Source: Planctomicrobium sp051466335 (GTDB lineage: Bacteria > Planctomycetota > Planctomycetia > Planctomycetales > Planctomycetaceae). Taken from it: a DNA stretch of 64,000 nucleotides. The DNA lies in assembly GCF_051466335.1 (NCBI RefSeq), contig NZ_CP195793.1:2294001-2358000 (forward strand). The letters run 5' to 3'. The notes beneath the pieces are model-generated. The model ran no database searches, was not told the origin of the DNA, and saw only the letters and a program-made list of their open reading frames with translations. The position numbers were made by a program, and so were the translations under genes. This document shows positions 9,122-17,504 of this stretch, one piece after another; the stretch's first letter is position 1, and every line of letters starts with the position of its first letter.

Positions 9122-9173
9122 ATTCAGCCCGAATCTCCGTTCGCTTCGCAGCGAATGAGGCTTCGGGCTGAAT
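9122..9173 (+). terminator. Long hairpin between the nucleoside hydrolase gene and ribE
   Basis: ATTCAGCCCGAA (9122-9133) pairs perfectly with TTCGGGCTGAAT (9162-9173). An inner hairpin TTCGCT..AGCGAA sits in the loop. There is no run of T after the stem, so it may be a weak terminator of the upstream operon or a structured leader of ribE. It does not show the conserved sequence blocks of an FMN riboswitch. Confidence 0.5.
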
Positions 9174-9223
9174 GCGTTTATTAGCTTGAGAAAGCCCCTT
9201 ACTTTCTCCTTCGTTTGATGCAC

Positions 9224-9835
9224 ATGTTTACCGGACTCATTGAAGGTATTGGTCGAGTTGTTGCTGTTGTGCCTGAAGGCCCAGCAATCGATTTGACGCT
9301 GGAAGTGCCAGAAACTCTTCCTGAACGGGAGACCGTGAAACTGGGCGACAGCGTGGCGCTCAACGGCTGTTGCCTGACCGTCGTGCGAATCGACGGCGAT
9401 CAGTGGGCCTTTCAGGCAGGAAGCGAAACGTGTTCCCGGACGAATCTGGGCCAGTTTGTCGCAGGTAGTTTCGTGAATCTGGAACGAGCGATGCGACCGA
9501 CCGATCGACTTGGTGGGCATTTCGTTCAAGGGCACGTGGACGATGTCGGAACAGTGGATTCCATCACCAAAGAAGGTGACTGGACCACAATGTGGTTTCG
9601 TGTCCCTGCTCGATTGACCCGGCAGATGGTTTCAAAAGGGTCGATCACCGTCGACGGAATTTCCTTGACGCTTGTCGGCGTTGAGGAAGATCGATTCAGT
9701 GTGGCATTGATTCCGCATACCTTGCAAGTAACCACTCTTGGTCAACGTCAAGTTGGGGATATCGTCAACATCGAAACCGATGTCCTCGGCAAATACATCG
9801 AAAAGATGCTCGGCTCGATTCAGCTTCCAAACTAA
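9224..9835 (+). CDS. ribE: Riboflavin synthase, alpha subunit
   Basis: This enzyme catalyses dismutation of two molecules of 6,7-dimethyl-8-ribityllumazine to riboflavin, the last step of riboflavin synthesis, in the cytoplasm. The 203-residue protein shows the two tandem lumazine-binding barrels: MFTGLIEGIGRV with LNGCCLTVV in the first, and GHFVQGHVDDVGTV with ITVDGISLTLV and IPHTL in the second. A C-terminal trimerisation helix is present (VNIETDVLGKYIEKML). The frame also offers TTG 9215 and ATG 9218; I use ATG 9224 because the family begins with MFTG. No other rib gene is in the window. Confidence 0.95.
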   Translation: MFTGLIEGIGRVVAVVPEGPAIDLTLEVPETLPERETVKLGDSVALNGCCLTVVRIDGDQWAFQAGSETCSRTNLGQFVAGSFVNLERAMRPTDRLGGHFVQGHVDDVGTVDSITKEGDWTTMWFRVPARLTRQMVSKGSITVDGISLTLVGVEEDRFSVALIPHTLQVTTLGQRQVGDIVNIETDVLGKYIEKMLGSIQLPN

Positions 9836-9931
9836 GTAACGACTCAACATCCATCGCAGTCCAACGCCGCACCGACGGCAGACAGATTGAGATCACAGTA
9901 CACACATCGGCTCCAGGTATTGATCGTCGAC

Positions 9932-10849
9932 ATGACAGAAGAAAGTGAACGCCAAACACGATCCCATTTGATGCGGCTTTTCGAGCGGCATGGGTATCGA
10001 CCGCGCCACAATCTTGGACAGAACTTTCTGATCGATATCAATATCGTCGAGTTTGTCGTTCGCGAAGCAGAACTGACTTCGAATGATGTTGTTCTAGAAG
10101 TAGGCCCCGGAACAGGGGGAATGACGACATTCATGGCGAAGGAAGCCGCCCACGTGATTTCGGTCGAGATCGACCCGAACATGTATCGCCTGGCGACCGA
10201 GGCTGTGCAGCGTTATGACAACGTGACGCTCATCAATCGTGACGCCCTGCGAAATAAGAACAATTTCGCAGATGAAGTGCTGGAATTGATCAATCGTGAG
10301 TTGGCTGTTGATCCCAATCGACGCCTGAAGCTCGTCGCGAATCTTCCCTACTGTGTCGCGACTCCAATTATCTCGAATCTCGTTGCGTCCGAACTTCCGT
10401 GGACTCGAATGGTCGTGACGATTCAATACGAACTTGGTCTGCGAATGCAGGCACTTCCTCGTACCGAGGATTTCGGAGCATTGTCTGTCTGGCTGCAATC
10501 GCAGTGCCAGGTAGAGCTCCTGCGAAAGGTCGGGCCGACAGTGTTCTGGCCCCGTCCGAAAGTGGATTCTGCAGTCGTGAAGCTGACTGCGGATCCGCAA
10601 TTGCGGGCCCAGATTCACGATCGCGCATTTTTTCATGACTTCATCCGCAAGGTCTTCAACTATCGTCGCAAACTGTTGCGAAGCGTGCTTGTCGGAATGT
10701 ACAGCAACGAATTGACAAAACCCGAAGTGGATGAAGTCATCGCCAGTGTTGGACTCACAGGGTCCACCCGTGCGGAGGAGCTGGATATCGCGACTCACCT
10801 GAGACTCTCTGAGGCGATACAAACCGCGATTCAGCAGAAAAAAGCATAG
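9932..10849 (+). CDS. ksgA: 16S rRNA (adenine(1518)-N6/adenine(1519)-N6)-dimethyltransferase
   Basis: KsgA/RsmA uses S-adenosylmethionine to dimethylate two adenines in the 3'-terminal hairpin of 16S rRNA late in 30S assembly. Diagnostic segments are PRHNLGQNFLID (family N-terminus), VLEVGPGTGGMT (SAM motif I), VISVEIDPNM and NLPYCVATPI, which is the catalytic NLPY motif. VFWPRPKVDSAVV and FNYRRKLLRS follow as in E. coli KsgA. The protein has 305 residues. The open frame extends upstream to TTG 9887, but ATG 9932 (MTEESERQT) gives the normal length. It lies 96 bases after ribE on the same strand, so the two may share a transcript. Confidence 0.95.
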   Translation: MTEESERQTRSHLMRLFERHGYRPRHNLGQNFLIDINIVEFVVREAELTSNDVVLEVGPGTGGMTTFMAKEAAHVISVEIDPNMYRLATEAVQRYDNVTLINRDALRNKNNFADEVLELINRELAVDPNRRLKLVANLPYCVATPIISNLVASELPWTRMVVTIQYELGLRMQALPRTEDFGALSVWLQSQCQVELLRKVGPTVFWPRPKVDSAVVKLTADPQLRAQIHDRAFFHDFIRKVFNYRRKLLRSVLVGMYSNELTKPEVDEVIASVGLTGSTRAEELDIATHLRLSEAIQTAIQQKKA

Positions 10850-10960
10850 TACATCGAGTCTGCATCGCTGGGGCGTGCGGCTCTGAATCAAGCTCCAGAA
10901 CCGAACACAATTGACCTGCACTGAGTCATTCAGTTGTTGGACATCATCATTGCAAGAAGC

Positions 10961-10990
10961 CTGCATTTGATTCCCCAATTGGGAATGCAG
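10961..10990 (+). promoter_or_regulatory. Stem-loop in the guaB leader
   Basis: CTGCA (10961-10965) pairs with TGCAG (10986-10990), and inside it TTCCC (10971-10975) pairs with GGGAA (10981-10985), leaving a 5-base bulge. The hairpin ends 24 bases before the guaB ATG and just upstream of its AGAGGA ribosome-binding site. It could influence translation or be a protein-binding palindrome. No further evidence. Confidence 0.35.
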
Positions 10991-11014
10991 TTGTCGTTAT
11001 AGAGGAATTCAGCC

Positions 11015-12505
11015 ATGCAAGATCGTATTCTCGAAACCGCACTCACCTTTGATGATGTGTTGCTCGTCCCTGACTACAGCGATTGCATGCCGGGTGAAGT
11101 GGATGTGACATCTCAGCTCACTCGCAACATCTCGATCAACATTCCCATCATCTCCAGCCCGATGGATACCGTCACCGAAAGTGATATGGCGATCGGCATG
11201 GCTCAGGAGGGGGGCGTTGGGGTCATTCACAAGAACATGTCGATCGACCAGCAGGCGAACGAAGTGCTTCGAGTGAAACGCAGCGAGAACGGCGTGATCG
11301 TCGATCCGCTGACTCTTCCCCCGACGGCAACCGTCCGGGAAGCAACCACCATTATGGACACCCGCAACATCGGCGGTGTTCCTATCGTCGGTGAGAACGG
11401 TCGACTTCTGGGAATTCTGACCCGCCGCGATTTGCGATTTCTGGAGTCGGATCAAACTCTCGTTCAAGAGGTGATGACCAAAGAAGCCCTCGTCACAGCT
11501 CCAGAAGATACTGATCTCAACACAGCCCAGAAGACTCTTCGCGAGAATAAGGTCGAAAAACTTCTGCTGGTGGATGAGAACTTCCAGCTGCGTGGTTTGA
11601 TCACAATCAAAGACATCGACAAGAATTCTCGGTTCCCTCGTGCGAACAAGGACGAGAAGGGACGATTGAGAGTCGGTGCTGCAATCGGCGTACACGATTA
11701 CGAACGAGCAGAAAGCATGATCAAAGCCGGCGTCGACTTCCTGACGGTCGATAGCGCTCACGGACACTCCAAAAACGTGATCGAAACTGTCAAGAAATTG
11801 AAAAGTCAGTGGCAGATTGACGTCATTGCTGGAAATATCGCGACCGCCGACGGAGCAAAGGCTTTAGTCGACGCTGGAGCAGACGCGGTTAAAGTGGGAA
11901 TCGGACCCGGGTCGATTTGTACCACACGCATCATTTCCGGAGTCGGTGTTCCTCAACTGACTGCGATTTCCAGTGCTGCAAAAGGCATTGGTACGACCGG
12001 AGTTCCGCTGATTGCGGACGGTGGAATTCGCTATAGCGGCGACATGACCAAAGCGTTGGCAGCGGGGGCTTTCACCGTCATGCTGGGCGGACTGCTCGCA
12101 GGTTTAGACGAAAGTCCCGGAGAAACGATTTTATTCCAAGGTCGGCGGTTTAAGCGGTATAGGGGGATGGGATCGCTTGGCGCGATGGTAAAAGGGAGCA
12201 GCGAGCGCTATCGTCAAAGCAACACTGAAGAGGATGGAAGGGGAACGCCGAAACTTGTGCCAGAGGGGGTGGAAGGTCGGGTTCCTTATCGTGGGCATCT
12301 GAACACACTTCTTTACCAACTCGTTGGCGGATTGCGTGCCGGAATGGGCTATCTGGGCGTCCGCAAAATCGACGAGCTTCGCATTCGTGCCAAATTCCTA
12401 CGAGTGTCAGCTGCGACGGTGAGGGAGAACCATCCGCATGATATTGCCATCACTCAAGAAGCACCGAATTACACAACGGAATACGCTCCGTTTGATGGCC
12501 GATAG
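11015..12505 (+). CDS. guaB: IMP dehydrogenase
   Basis: IMP dehydrogenase oxidises IMP to XMP with NAD+, the committed step of GTP synthesis. The 496-residue protein has the full architecture: TIM barrel start LTFDDVLLVPDYSD, tandem CBS domains inserted at about residues 95-205 (PPTATVREA, GVPIVGENG, EVMTKEALVTAPEDT), then AGNIATADGAKALVDAGAD. The catalytic loop GPGSICTTR carries the nucleophile Cys302, and the flap region contains RYRGMGS and the mobile-flap arginine-tyrosine (SERY). AGAGGA precedes ATG 11015. The last 11 bases overlap the next gene, so the two are probably translationally coupled. Confidence 0.97.
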   Translation: MQDRILETALTFDDVLLVPDYSDCMPGEVDVTSQLTRNISINIPIISSPMDTVTESDMAIGMAQEGGVGVIHKNMSIDQQANEVLRVKRSENGVIVDPLTLPPTATVREATTIMDTRNIGGVPIVGENGRLLGILTRRDLRFLESDQTLVQEVMTKEALVTAPEDTDLNTAQKTLRENKVEKLLLVDENFQLRGLITIKDIDKNSRFPRANKDEKGRLRVGAAIGVHDYERAESMIKAGVDFLTVDSAHGHSKNVIETVKKLKSQWQIDVIAGNIATADGAKALVDAGADAVKVGIGPGSICTTRIISGVGVPQLTAISSAAKGIGTTGVPLIADGGIRYSGDMTKALAAGAFTVMLGGLLAGLDESPGETILFQGRRFKRYRGMGSLGAMVKGSSERYRQSNTEEDGRGTPKLVPEGVEGRVPYRGHLNTLLYQLVGGLRAGMGYLGVRKIDELRIRAKFLRVSAATVRENHPHDIAITQEAPNYTTEYAPFDGR

Positions 12506-13655
12506 TCAGCCGAGATTCGCAATTCGCCCCTTGGTCACTCAGATTCGATCATGGGGGGCAGGGTGTGCAATCGCTGCCATGCTTGCGTCTTCTCTTTGGG
12601 CAACTGAACCAGTGGCGGCGAAAAGGTCGCCACTGGACCGCTTAAAAGATCGCTCTGCAGCCCAGCGCTGGAAGGAAACTCGTCAGCAGTACCTGAAGAA
12701 TGGGGCGACGAGCCAAGCACCTGCCGCAGCACCATTTCCTGCTGCCGCGTCTCCATTCCCAGCCGCCACAGATGTGGCAAGCTCAATGCCTGATTTGGAT
12801 GCGATCGGCACTCCAGAGCCTCTTGATCTTCCATTGTCAGGGTTCAGCACAAGCCGTCCGGAACCTCTTCCATCAACGCGAATTCCGCTCCCGACGATCA
12901 ACAAAACTGTTCCGGAGCCTTATCCAATCCAGACGGCTGAGCGAATTCCTCCTGCTCCAGTTTCAGCGTCTCAGCGGTTGGTTCCCGTTCCGGAACTTCC
13001 TCCGAAGGGAATTGCCCAGGGGGATTCTCCGCTGTTGACCGCTCCAATTCCTCCCGGACCGATTCCATCGGAAACGGTTCCACAGGCTTCACCCCTTTTT
13101 CCAGACGAGATCGAGTTTCAGCCGACTCAACGAGATACCCGGTTCTCATCATCCAGCGACTTTGAATCAGTCTTTCGACCGGTTTCGCAGATCAAACCGA
13201 CATATGCCTATTCGCCGTCTGGAGAAGAGACTGGCAAATATCTGTGCCCGCAGCCAAGCGCCATTCCTGATGACCAGCGCGCCCGTTGTCCGGATTTTCA
13301 GACACTCCCCTCCACAGGCTCAATCGATCGTCAGTTCTCAATGATCGATTATCAGTGGATGCCGACCAATCTAAAGCACAAGCCTTTGTACTTCGAAGAC
13401 GTCGCTCTCGAGCGTTACGGTCAACAGTATCCGTGCGGAATTCAGCCATTCGTTTCGATCGGGCGTTTCGCAGTGCAAGGATTTGGTTTGCCATACCAGA
13501 TGGCGATCGACCCTGTCTGGCGAGACATTTATCCGCTCGGTTACTACCGTCCAGGGGATAAGGCACCCGAACTTGAAAATCAGGTTCCGATCAACTTGCA
13601 GGCCGCTGCCGTCACCGGCGGCGTCTATACCGGGTTGATCTTCCTCGTGCCGTAA
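12495..13655 (+). CDS. Exported proline-rich protein with planctomycete C-terminal domain
   Basis: A 386-residue exported protein. It starts at ATG 12495, inside the last codons of guaB; an upstream in-frame start at 12438 would lie deep in guaB. A signal peptide follows (GCAIAAMLASSLWA, cleavage probably after LWA). Residues from about 50 to 250 are low-complexity and rich in proline, serine and alanine. The C-terminal domain (about 285-386) is the recognisable part: YFEDVALERYG, QPFVSIGRF, LPYQMAIDP and YPLGYYRPGDKAP, ending in TGGVYTGLIFLVP. I know this pattern from uncharacterised planctomycete proteins, where it is often repeated across the genome. Function unknown; an envelope role is inferred. 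Nothing links it to guanine metabolism apart from position. Confidence 0.8.
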   Translation: MADSQPRFAIRPLVTQIRSWGAGCAIAAMLASSLWATEPVAAKRSPLDRLKDRSAAQRWKETRQQYLKNGATSQAPAAAPFPAAASPFPAATDVASSMPDLDAIGTPEPLDLPLSGFSTSRPEPLPSTRIPLPTINKTVPEPYPIQTAERIPPAPVSASQRLVPVPELPPKGIAQGDSPLLTAPIPPGPIPSETVPQASPLFPDEIEFQPTQRDTRFSSSSDFESVFRPVSQIKPTYAYSPSGEETGKYLCPQPSAIPDDQRARCPDFQTLPSTGSIDRQFSMIDYQWMPTNLKHKPLYFEDVALERYGQQYPCGIQPFVSIGRFAVQGFGLPYQMAIDPVWRDIYPLGYYRPGDKAPELENQVPINLQAAAVTGGVYTGLIFLVP

Positions 13656-13705
13656 GGCGGGACAGTCGGGCGTTGCATTCTCCCGATTCAGCTCTCACGA
13701 AATAG

Positions 13706-13743
13706 AAAACGCGAACGATTCAGATTGATCGTTCGCGTTTTTT
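13706..13743. terminator. Bidirectional rho-independent terminator
   Basis: AAAACGCGAACGAT (13706-13719) pairs perfectly with ATCGTTCGCGTTTT (13728-13741), with T-rich ends on both strands. It serves the convergent exported-protein gene and the phosphomutase gene. Confidence 0.9.
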
Positions 13744-13767
13744 CGCGCTCATACTGAAATGGCGGAA

Positions 13768-15354
13768 TTACTTCAGGTCGCCCCAGTCCTGAACCTGAAT
13801 TTTCGCACGGTCACCGCAGATCTCGCGGATGCGGGAAATCAGTGAGTAAGTACGCCCGGCAACTTCTGTCGCATCGCGTGATTCGAAGTTGATTCGCAAC
13901 AATGGCTCATTGTTGGAGGCACGAACGTTGAACCACCATTCTGGGGTGTAGTTTTGAACCTCTCGGTACGTGCGTCCTGTTGGATCGCCGACCTTGTCGA
14001 TCGTGAAGACGTCGTCGACGGTCTTGTATTCCGGAACTCGCGGATGGAAGACGCTGATTCCGTCGATATCGAGCACGTAGTTTCCGGCAGCTTCGCTGGA
14101 GTTCTCTGCTTTGAGAGTGGAGATGATCTCTGCACTCATCTTCTTCCAATCGCTGCAATCAACACGTAGGTTCACTTCGCCGCTGTTTGGCCATGGTCTG
14201 AGCTGCCCCAGAAGCTGGGAGCATGCGAGTCCGGATTCCAGCAGCATGTCCCAGAACGTAACCAGAGCGAACAGACCGGAATCGAGGCAGTAAGTATCCG
14301 GGAAATTGTAGTGCGCGGAAGACTCTCCACCGAACACAGCGGCCTTCTTGACGAGTGCAACCTTCACCGCGTCCTGACCGACTCGAGAAATGACTGGCGT
14401 CCCTCCCGCTTGTCTGACGGTTTCCGCAACCAGCCACGAAGAGACAGCTGAGTAAACAACTGCTCCCTTGCCGCCATTCTTTGAGACGAGGCTCTTTGCG
14501 AGAGCAGCGAGCAAGACTGAACCCGAAACAAATTGTCCCCATTCATCGACGAGGAAGACGCGGTCTGCGTCACCATCGAAGGCTGCTCCGAATTTCGCCC
14601 CCTCAGCGATGACAGTTTCCTGCAACAGCTTTACTGCCCCTGGAAGTCCGGGATTCGAAGGACGAGTTGGGAACGTTCCATCGATGCGTTCAGCGACGGC
14701 GAGTAGCTCAACCTTTGCACCGCGTTTCTCCAGCGACTTCTTGAGCAGGGGGCGGAACAAACCACCGACTCCATTGCCCGGATCGAGTACGACTTTGCCC
14801 GTCGCATCTTTGAGTCGTTCTGATCGTCCGACTGCTGCGTCGACAAACTGCTCTTGAAGACCAACGCGTCCCTGCTTGGGGAACGCAACAACGGGTGATG
14901 CGGCCGCGTCGCCGTCACCGCCATCTTGTTCGTAGCGTGGCTGAAGCTGATCAATCGGTCGGAGAATGTCGAGATCGCCGGTCTTGGTGTTGCGGACGAG
15001 GGCTTTGATCCCGTTGTATTCTGCCGGGTTGTGTGAAGCGGTAATCATGACTCCCGCTTGCGCACCGCAGAGGTCTTTACCGACAGCCCATTGAATCATA
15101 TCTGTTGTTGCCAGTCCGACTGGAATGGGAATTCCTCCTTCCGAAGCGATCCCCTGAATCAATGCTGCATAGATCACGGGTGAGGAAACTCGTCCATCAC
15201 GACCAACGACAATCTTTGGGGCAGGAGACTGGAGCAGATCCTTCAGACTCTGAGCGAGGTACCTACCGCTCAGCCATGCCAACTCCTCATTGATCTGATT
15301 TGGGTAAAGCCCACGGATGTCCGCTGAGCGCAGAAACAGGGACGGATCAAACAC
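13768..15354 (-). CDS. Phosphomannomutase/phosphoglucomutase
   Basis: An alpha-D-phosphohexomutase of 528 residues that interconverts hexose 1- and 6-phosphates through a phosphoserine enzyme. The active-site serine loop is ITASHNPAEYNG with Ser107, the magnesium loop is AFDGDADRVFLVD, and the sugar-binding loop is FGGESSAHYNFP. The phosphate-binding C-terminal domain contains RTYREVQNYTPEWWFNVRASNNEPLLR. It is somewhat longer than bacterial ManB/AlgC (about 460). The start is GTG 15354, preceded by AGAAGGA at ideal spacing, and the protein begins MFDPSLF. It probably supplies sugar phosphates for envelope polysaccharide. PMM versus PGM preference cannot be decided from the sequence. Confidence 0.92.
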   Translation of the reverse strand: MFDPSLFLRSADIRGLYPNQINEELAWLSGRYLAQSLKDLLQSPAPKIVVGRDGRVSSPVIYAALIQGIASEGGIPIPVGLATTDMIQWAVGKDLCGAQAGVMITASHNPAEYNGIKALVRNTKTGDLDILRPIDQLQPRYEQDGGDGDAAASPVVAFPKQGRVGLQEQFVDAAVGRSERLKDATGKVVLDPGNGVGGLFRPLLKKSLEKRGAKVELLAVAERIDGTFPTRPSNPGLPGAVKLLQETVIAEGAKFGAAFDGDADRVFLVDEWGQFVSGSVLLAALAKSLVSKNGGKGAVVYSAVSSWLVAETVRQAGGTPVISRVGQDAVKVALVKKAAVFGGESSAHYNFPDTYCLDSGLFALVTFWDMLLESGLACSQLLGQLRPWPNSGEVNLRVDCSDWKKMSAEIISTLKAENSSEAAGNYVLDIDGISVFHPRVPEYKTVDDVFTIDKVGDPTGRTYREVQNYTPEWWFNVRASNNEPLLRINFESRDATEVAGRTYSLISRIREICGDRAKIQVQDWGDLK

Positions 15355-15693
15355 AGCGATTCCTTCTGTGATAGGTTGAGGATGACTTGTCGGCCGAAGG
15401 CGGCATGAGATTCATATGTTGACGGCGTGAGCAGCTTACGAGATTAGAATCACAGCAATCCCATCTGGCTACTCCGGAAGTTGCAATTTCTGATCAGTCC
15501 CCGAGTTCGTCCCGGGAATTCCCGATTCTCTGAACTTTGCAAATGCTTTATCCAAAATTTCCCGCATGATTCCGCACTTCTTCGCTGAACTTTCAATTTC
15601 ATGCAGTGGTCCTGATTCCGTTCCGCTCAAAAAAACTGTCCGAACTCTGTAAACTGTGGGTCTGTTCCAGTTTCGTGAAAAGATTGATTGACT
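15355..15693. other. Divergent intergenic region phosphomutase / hisF
   Basis: These 339 bases contain promoters of two divergent genes. An overlapping minus-strand frame that runs into hisF has no recognisable features and was not called. No clear operator or terminator is seen. Confidence 0.4.
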
Positions 15694-16581
15694 ATGTTGG
15701 CAAAACGCATCATTCCGTGTCTCGATGTCTTCGCAGGTCGCGTGGTCAAGGGGGTGAACTTCCTGAACTTGCGAGATGCCGGAGATCCTGTGGATGTCGC
15801 TTCGCGATACGAAGCGGAAGGGGCGGATGAACTCGTCTTTTTGGATATCACCGCAAGTCATGAACAACGTGACATCATCCTGGACGTTGTCTCGAGGACG
15901 AGCGAAGTCTGCTTCATGCCGTTGACTGTCGGCGGAGGGATTCGCACGCTGGAAGATATTCGGAAGTTGCTGAATGCTGGCTGCGATAAAGTTTCGATCA
16001 ACAGCGCCGCTGTAACGAATCCGGATTTCATCCGTGAAGCAGCCTTAAAATTCGGGAGCCAGTGTATCGTCGTGAACATCGATCCCAAACGGGTGATTGT
16101 CGACGAAACAACAAAAGCTGCCGCCGCTGCCTTTCAGATTCCAGATCACCTGCGTGTCACACCACATCCAACTCCAAAGACTGGCCCATACGCGAAAAAG
16201 TTTTCAGCGATCGATCCATTTCCGGAAGAAGTGTATTGGGATGTCCATGTCAATGGCGGACGGAAGCCAACTGGGCTGGATGCAGTCGCCTGGGCGCTTG
16301 AAGTCGAAAGGCTCGGAGCAGGCGAAATCGTCCTGACTAGTATGGATGCGGATGGAACGAAGGACGGGTACGATCTGGAAATCACCTCCGCAATTGCTGC
16401 CGCGGTTCAGATTCCGGTGATCGCCAGCGGCGGGGCAGGTAACCCACAACATTTGTGTGATGCTGTTACGACAGGTGGAGCGAGCGCTGTGCTGGCAGCC
16501 AGCATCTTCCACTACGGCGAATACACAATTTCGGAATCCAAAGAATACATGCAAAAGCAGGGGATCGTCGTTCGGAGGTAG
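15694..16581 (+). CDS. hisF: Imidazole glycerol phosphate synthase cyclase subunit, with insertion
   Basis: HisF is the cyclase barrel that, with HisH, turns PRFAR into imidazole glycerol phosphate and AICAR in histidine synthesis. The protein starts MLAKRIIPCLDV with catalytic Asp11. VGGGIRTLEDIR, KVSINSAAV, CIVVNIDPKRV (catalytic Asp130), GGRKPTGLDAV, LTSMDADGTKDGYD and VIASGGAGN follow, all canonical. It has 295 residues against about 253 normally. The excess is one insertion of about 40 residues at about 136-178, between the VVNIDPKRV strand and the WDVHVNGGRKPTG strand, rich in Ala, Pro and Lys. An in-frame TTG at 15688 is less likely than ATG 15694. No other his gene is in the window, so hisF is unlinked. 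Confidence 0.95.
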   Translation: MLAKRIIPCLDVFAGRVVKGVNFLNLRDAGDPVDVASRYEAEGADELVFLDITASHEQRDIILDVVSRTSEVCFMPLTVGGGIRTLEDIRKLLNAGCDKVSINSAAVTNPDFIREAALKFGSQCIVVNIDPKRVIVDETTKAAAAAFQIPDHLRVTPHPTPKTGPYAKKFSAIDPFPEEVYWDVHVNGGRKPTGLDAVAWALEVERLGAGEIVLTSMDADGTKDGYDLEITSAIAAAVQIPVIASGGAGNPQHLCDAVTTGGASAVLAASIFHYGEYTISESKEYMQKQGIVVRR

Positions 16582-16641
16582 CCCGAACCTCAACGAACAG
16601 CACAGCCCATTGATCGCAGTTCAACAACAGGGAGTCATCGA

Positions 16642-16893
16642 ATGCCGACAATTCAGCAGGCCAAGCAGGTTTTGGATCGACATTACCTCGAAATCCGTTG
16701 CAGCATCCTCGATATCGCTGGAGCTCTGGATCGCATTGAACGCTCTGATAAGTCCTCCGAAGTGGCTCATGATCCACGGATGGAATTGATTCAGGAAGCA
16801 CTTAAAATCCTGGGCCAAAACAGTGTCAATCGCGCAGAGCAGGTTCAACTTCTCTTCAGCGATCAATACGTTCCTGGCTGGAATCAGAAGTGA
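16642..16893 (+). CDS. Small hypothetical protein (83 residues)
   Basis: A short, mostly helical soluble protein starting at ATG 16642 with AGGGAG upstream, 60 bases after hisF on the same strand. It has no signal peptide or cysteine motif. The sequence has a charged helical centre (DIAGALDRIERSD), then LIQEALKILGQN and the ending FSDQYVPGWNQK. I do not recognise a family. The good ribosome-binding site, position behind hisF and lack of any competing frame make it a probable real gene, likely co-transcribed with hisF. Confidence 0.6.
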   Translation: MPTIQQAKQVLDRHYLEIRCSILDIAGALDRIERSDKSSEVAHDPRMELIQEALKILGQNSVNRAEQVQLLFSDQYVPGWNQK

Positions 16894-17504
16894 TTTTCGA
16901 TTCTGCCCACAGACAATTCACTCTCGATTGCATTCTCTGACATCCGTGACGCAAGTCGCTCATTTTTGTACTTGTTCAGGATGATTTGCATTGGGGCCGA
17001 GGCAGATTTCAGAGTCACTGCGCCGAATGTTGATCGCGGATCAGCCTTTATTTGTGCCCTATTCAGGCTGAAATGGCGCTGACGATGTTGCCCAATTTTC
17101 CAGAAGGGGCACTCGTGGCAAACACTCCCATCTTATACGAAGTGTTTACGTTCTCGTGGGGTCTCTGAACGTCGCCAACGTGGTAGACCACGAATTCTAG
17201 CTATTTTCTGTGGATTCCGGTCGCGTGAATCCCTCTATTGGCTCCGTCAGCTCACCAAAATCGTTGAATTTTGCTGACCGATTTTGAGTTTGAAATATTT
17301 GCAAATTAGCACCTAAGACACGACTGTTTATGGCGTTATGTGTGATGAGTGTAGGCAGAAACGACCGGTTTGCTCGGCTCTTTGGGGTGAGGACTTTAGT
17401 CCATCTTGACGAATTCCCAGATTTCTTGAAAATTCGCCGCGCCCCGGCGATTAGTCGGTCGAAAATTGCTGTTCGTCATACTCAGAAATACAAAAGGTCG
17501 TCCC
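16894..17504. other. 611-base intergenic region before the beta-barrel gene
   Basis: No credible gene is present. A plus-strand frame at 17330-17596 overlaps the signal peptide region of the next gene in another frame and has no motif. An interrupted stem-loop is visible at 17246-17278: GTCAGC pairs with GCTGAC, and AAAAT with ATTTT. The region is AT-richer near 17280-17330, which would suit a promoter of the downstream gene. Confidence 0.4.

Noticed and set aside
9020..9223. FMN riboswitch before ribE
   Set aside because: A strong hairpin is present, but the conserved blocks of the RFN element are absent and the stem is a simple inverted repeat.
8750..9535. 261-residue minus-strand frame spanning the nucleoside hydrolase end and ribE
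   Set aside because: Overlaps two certain genes and the long hairpin between them; no protein features.
10094..10978. 294-residue minus-strand frame opposite ksgA
   Set aside because: Antisense shadow of a certain gene, with no motif or ribosome-binding site.
11009..11767. 252-residue minus-strand frame opposite guaB
   Set aside because: Antisense shadow of guaB; the plus strand has every IMPDH motif.
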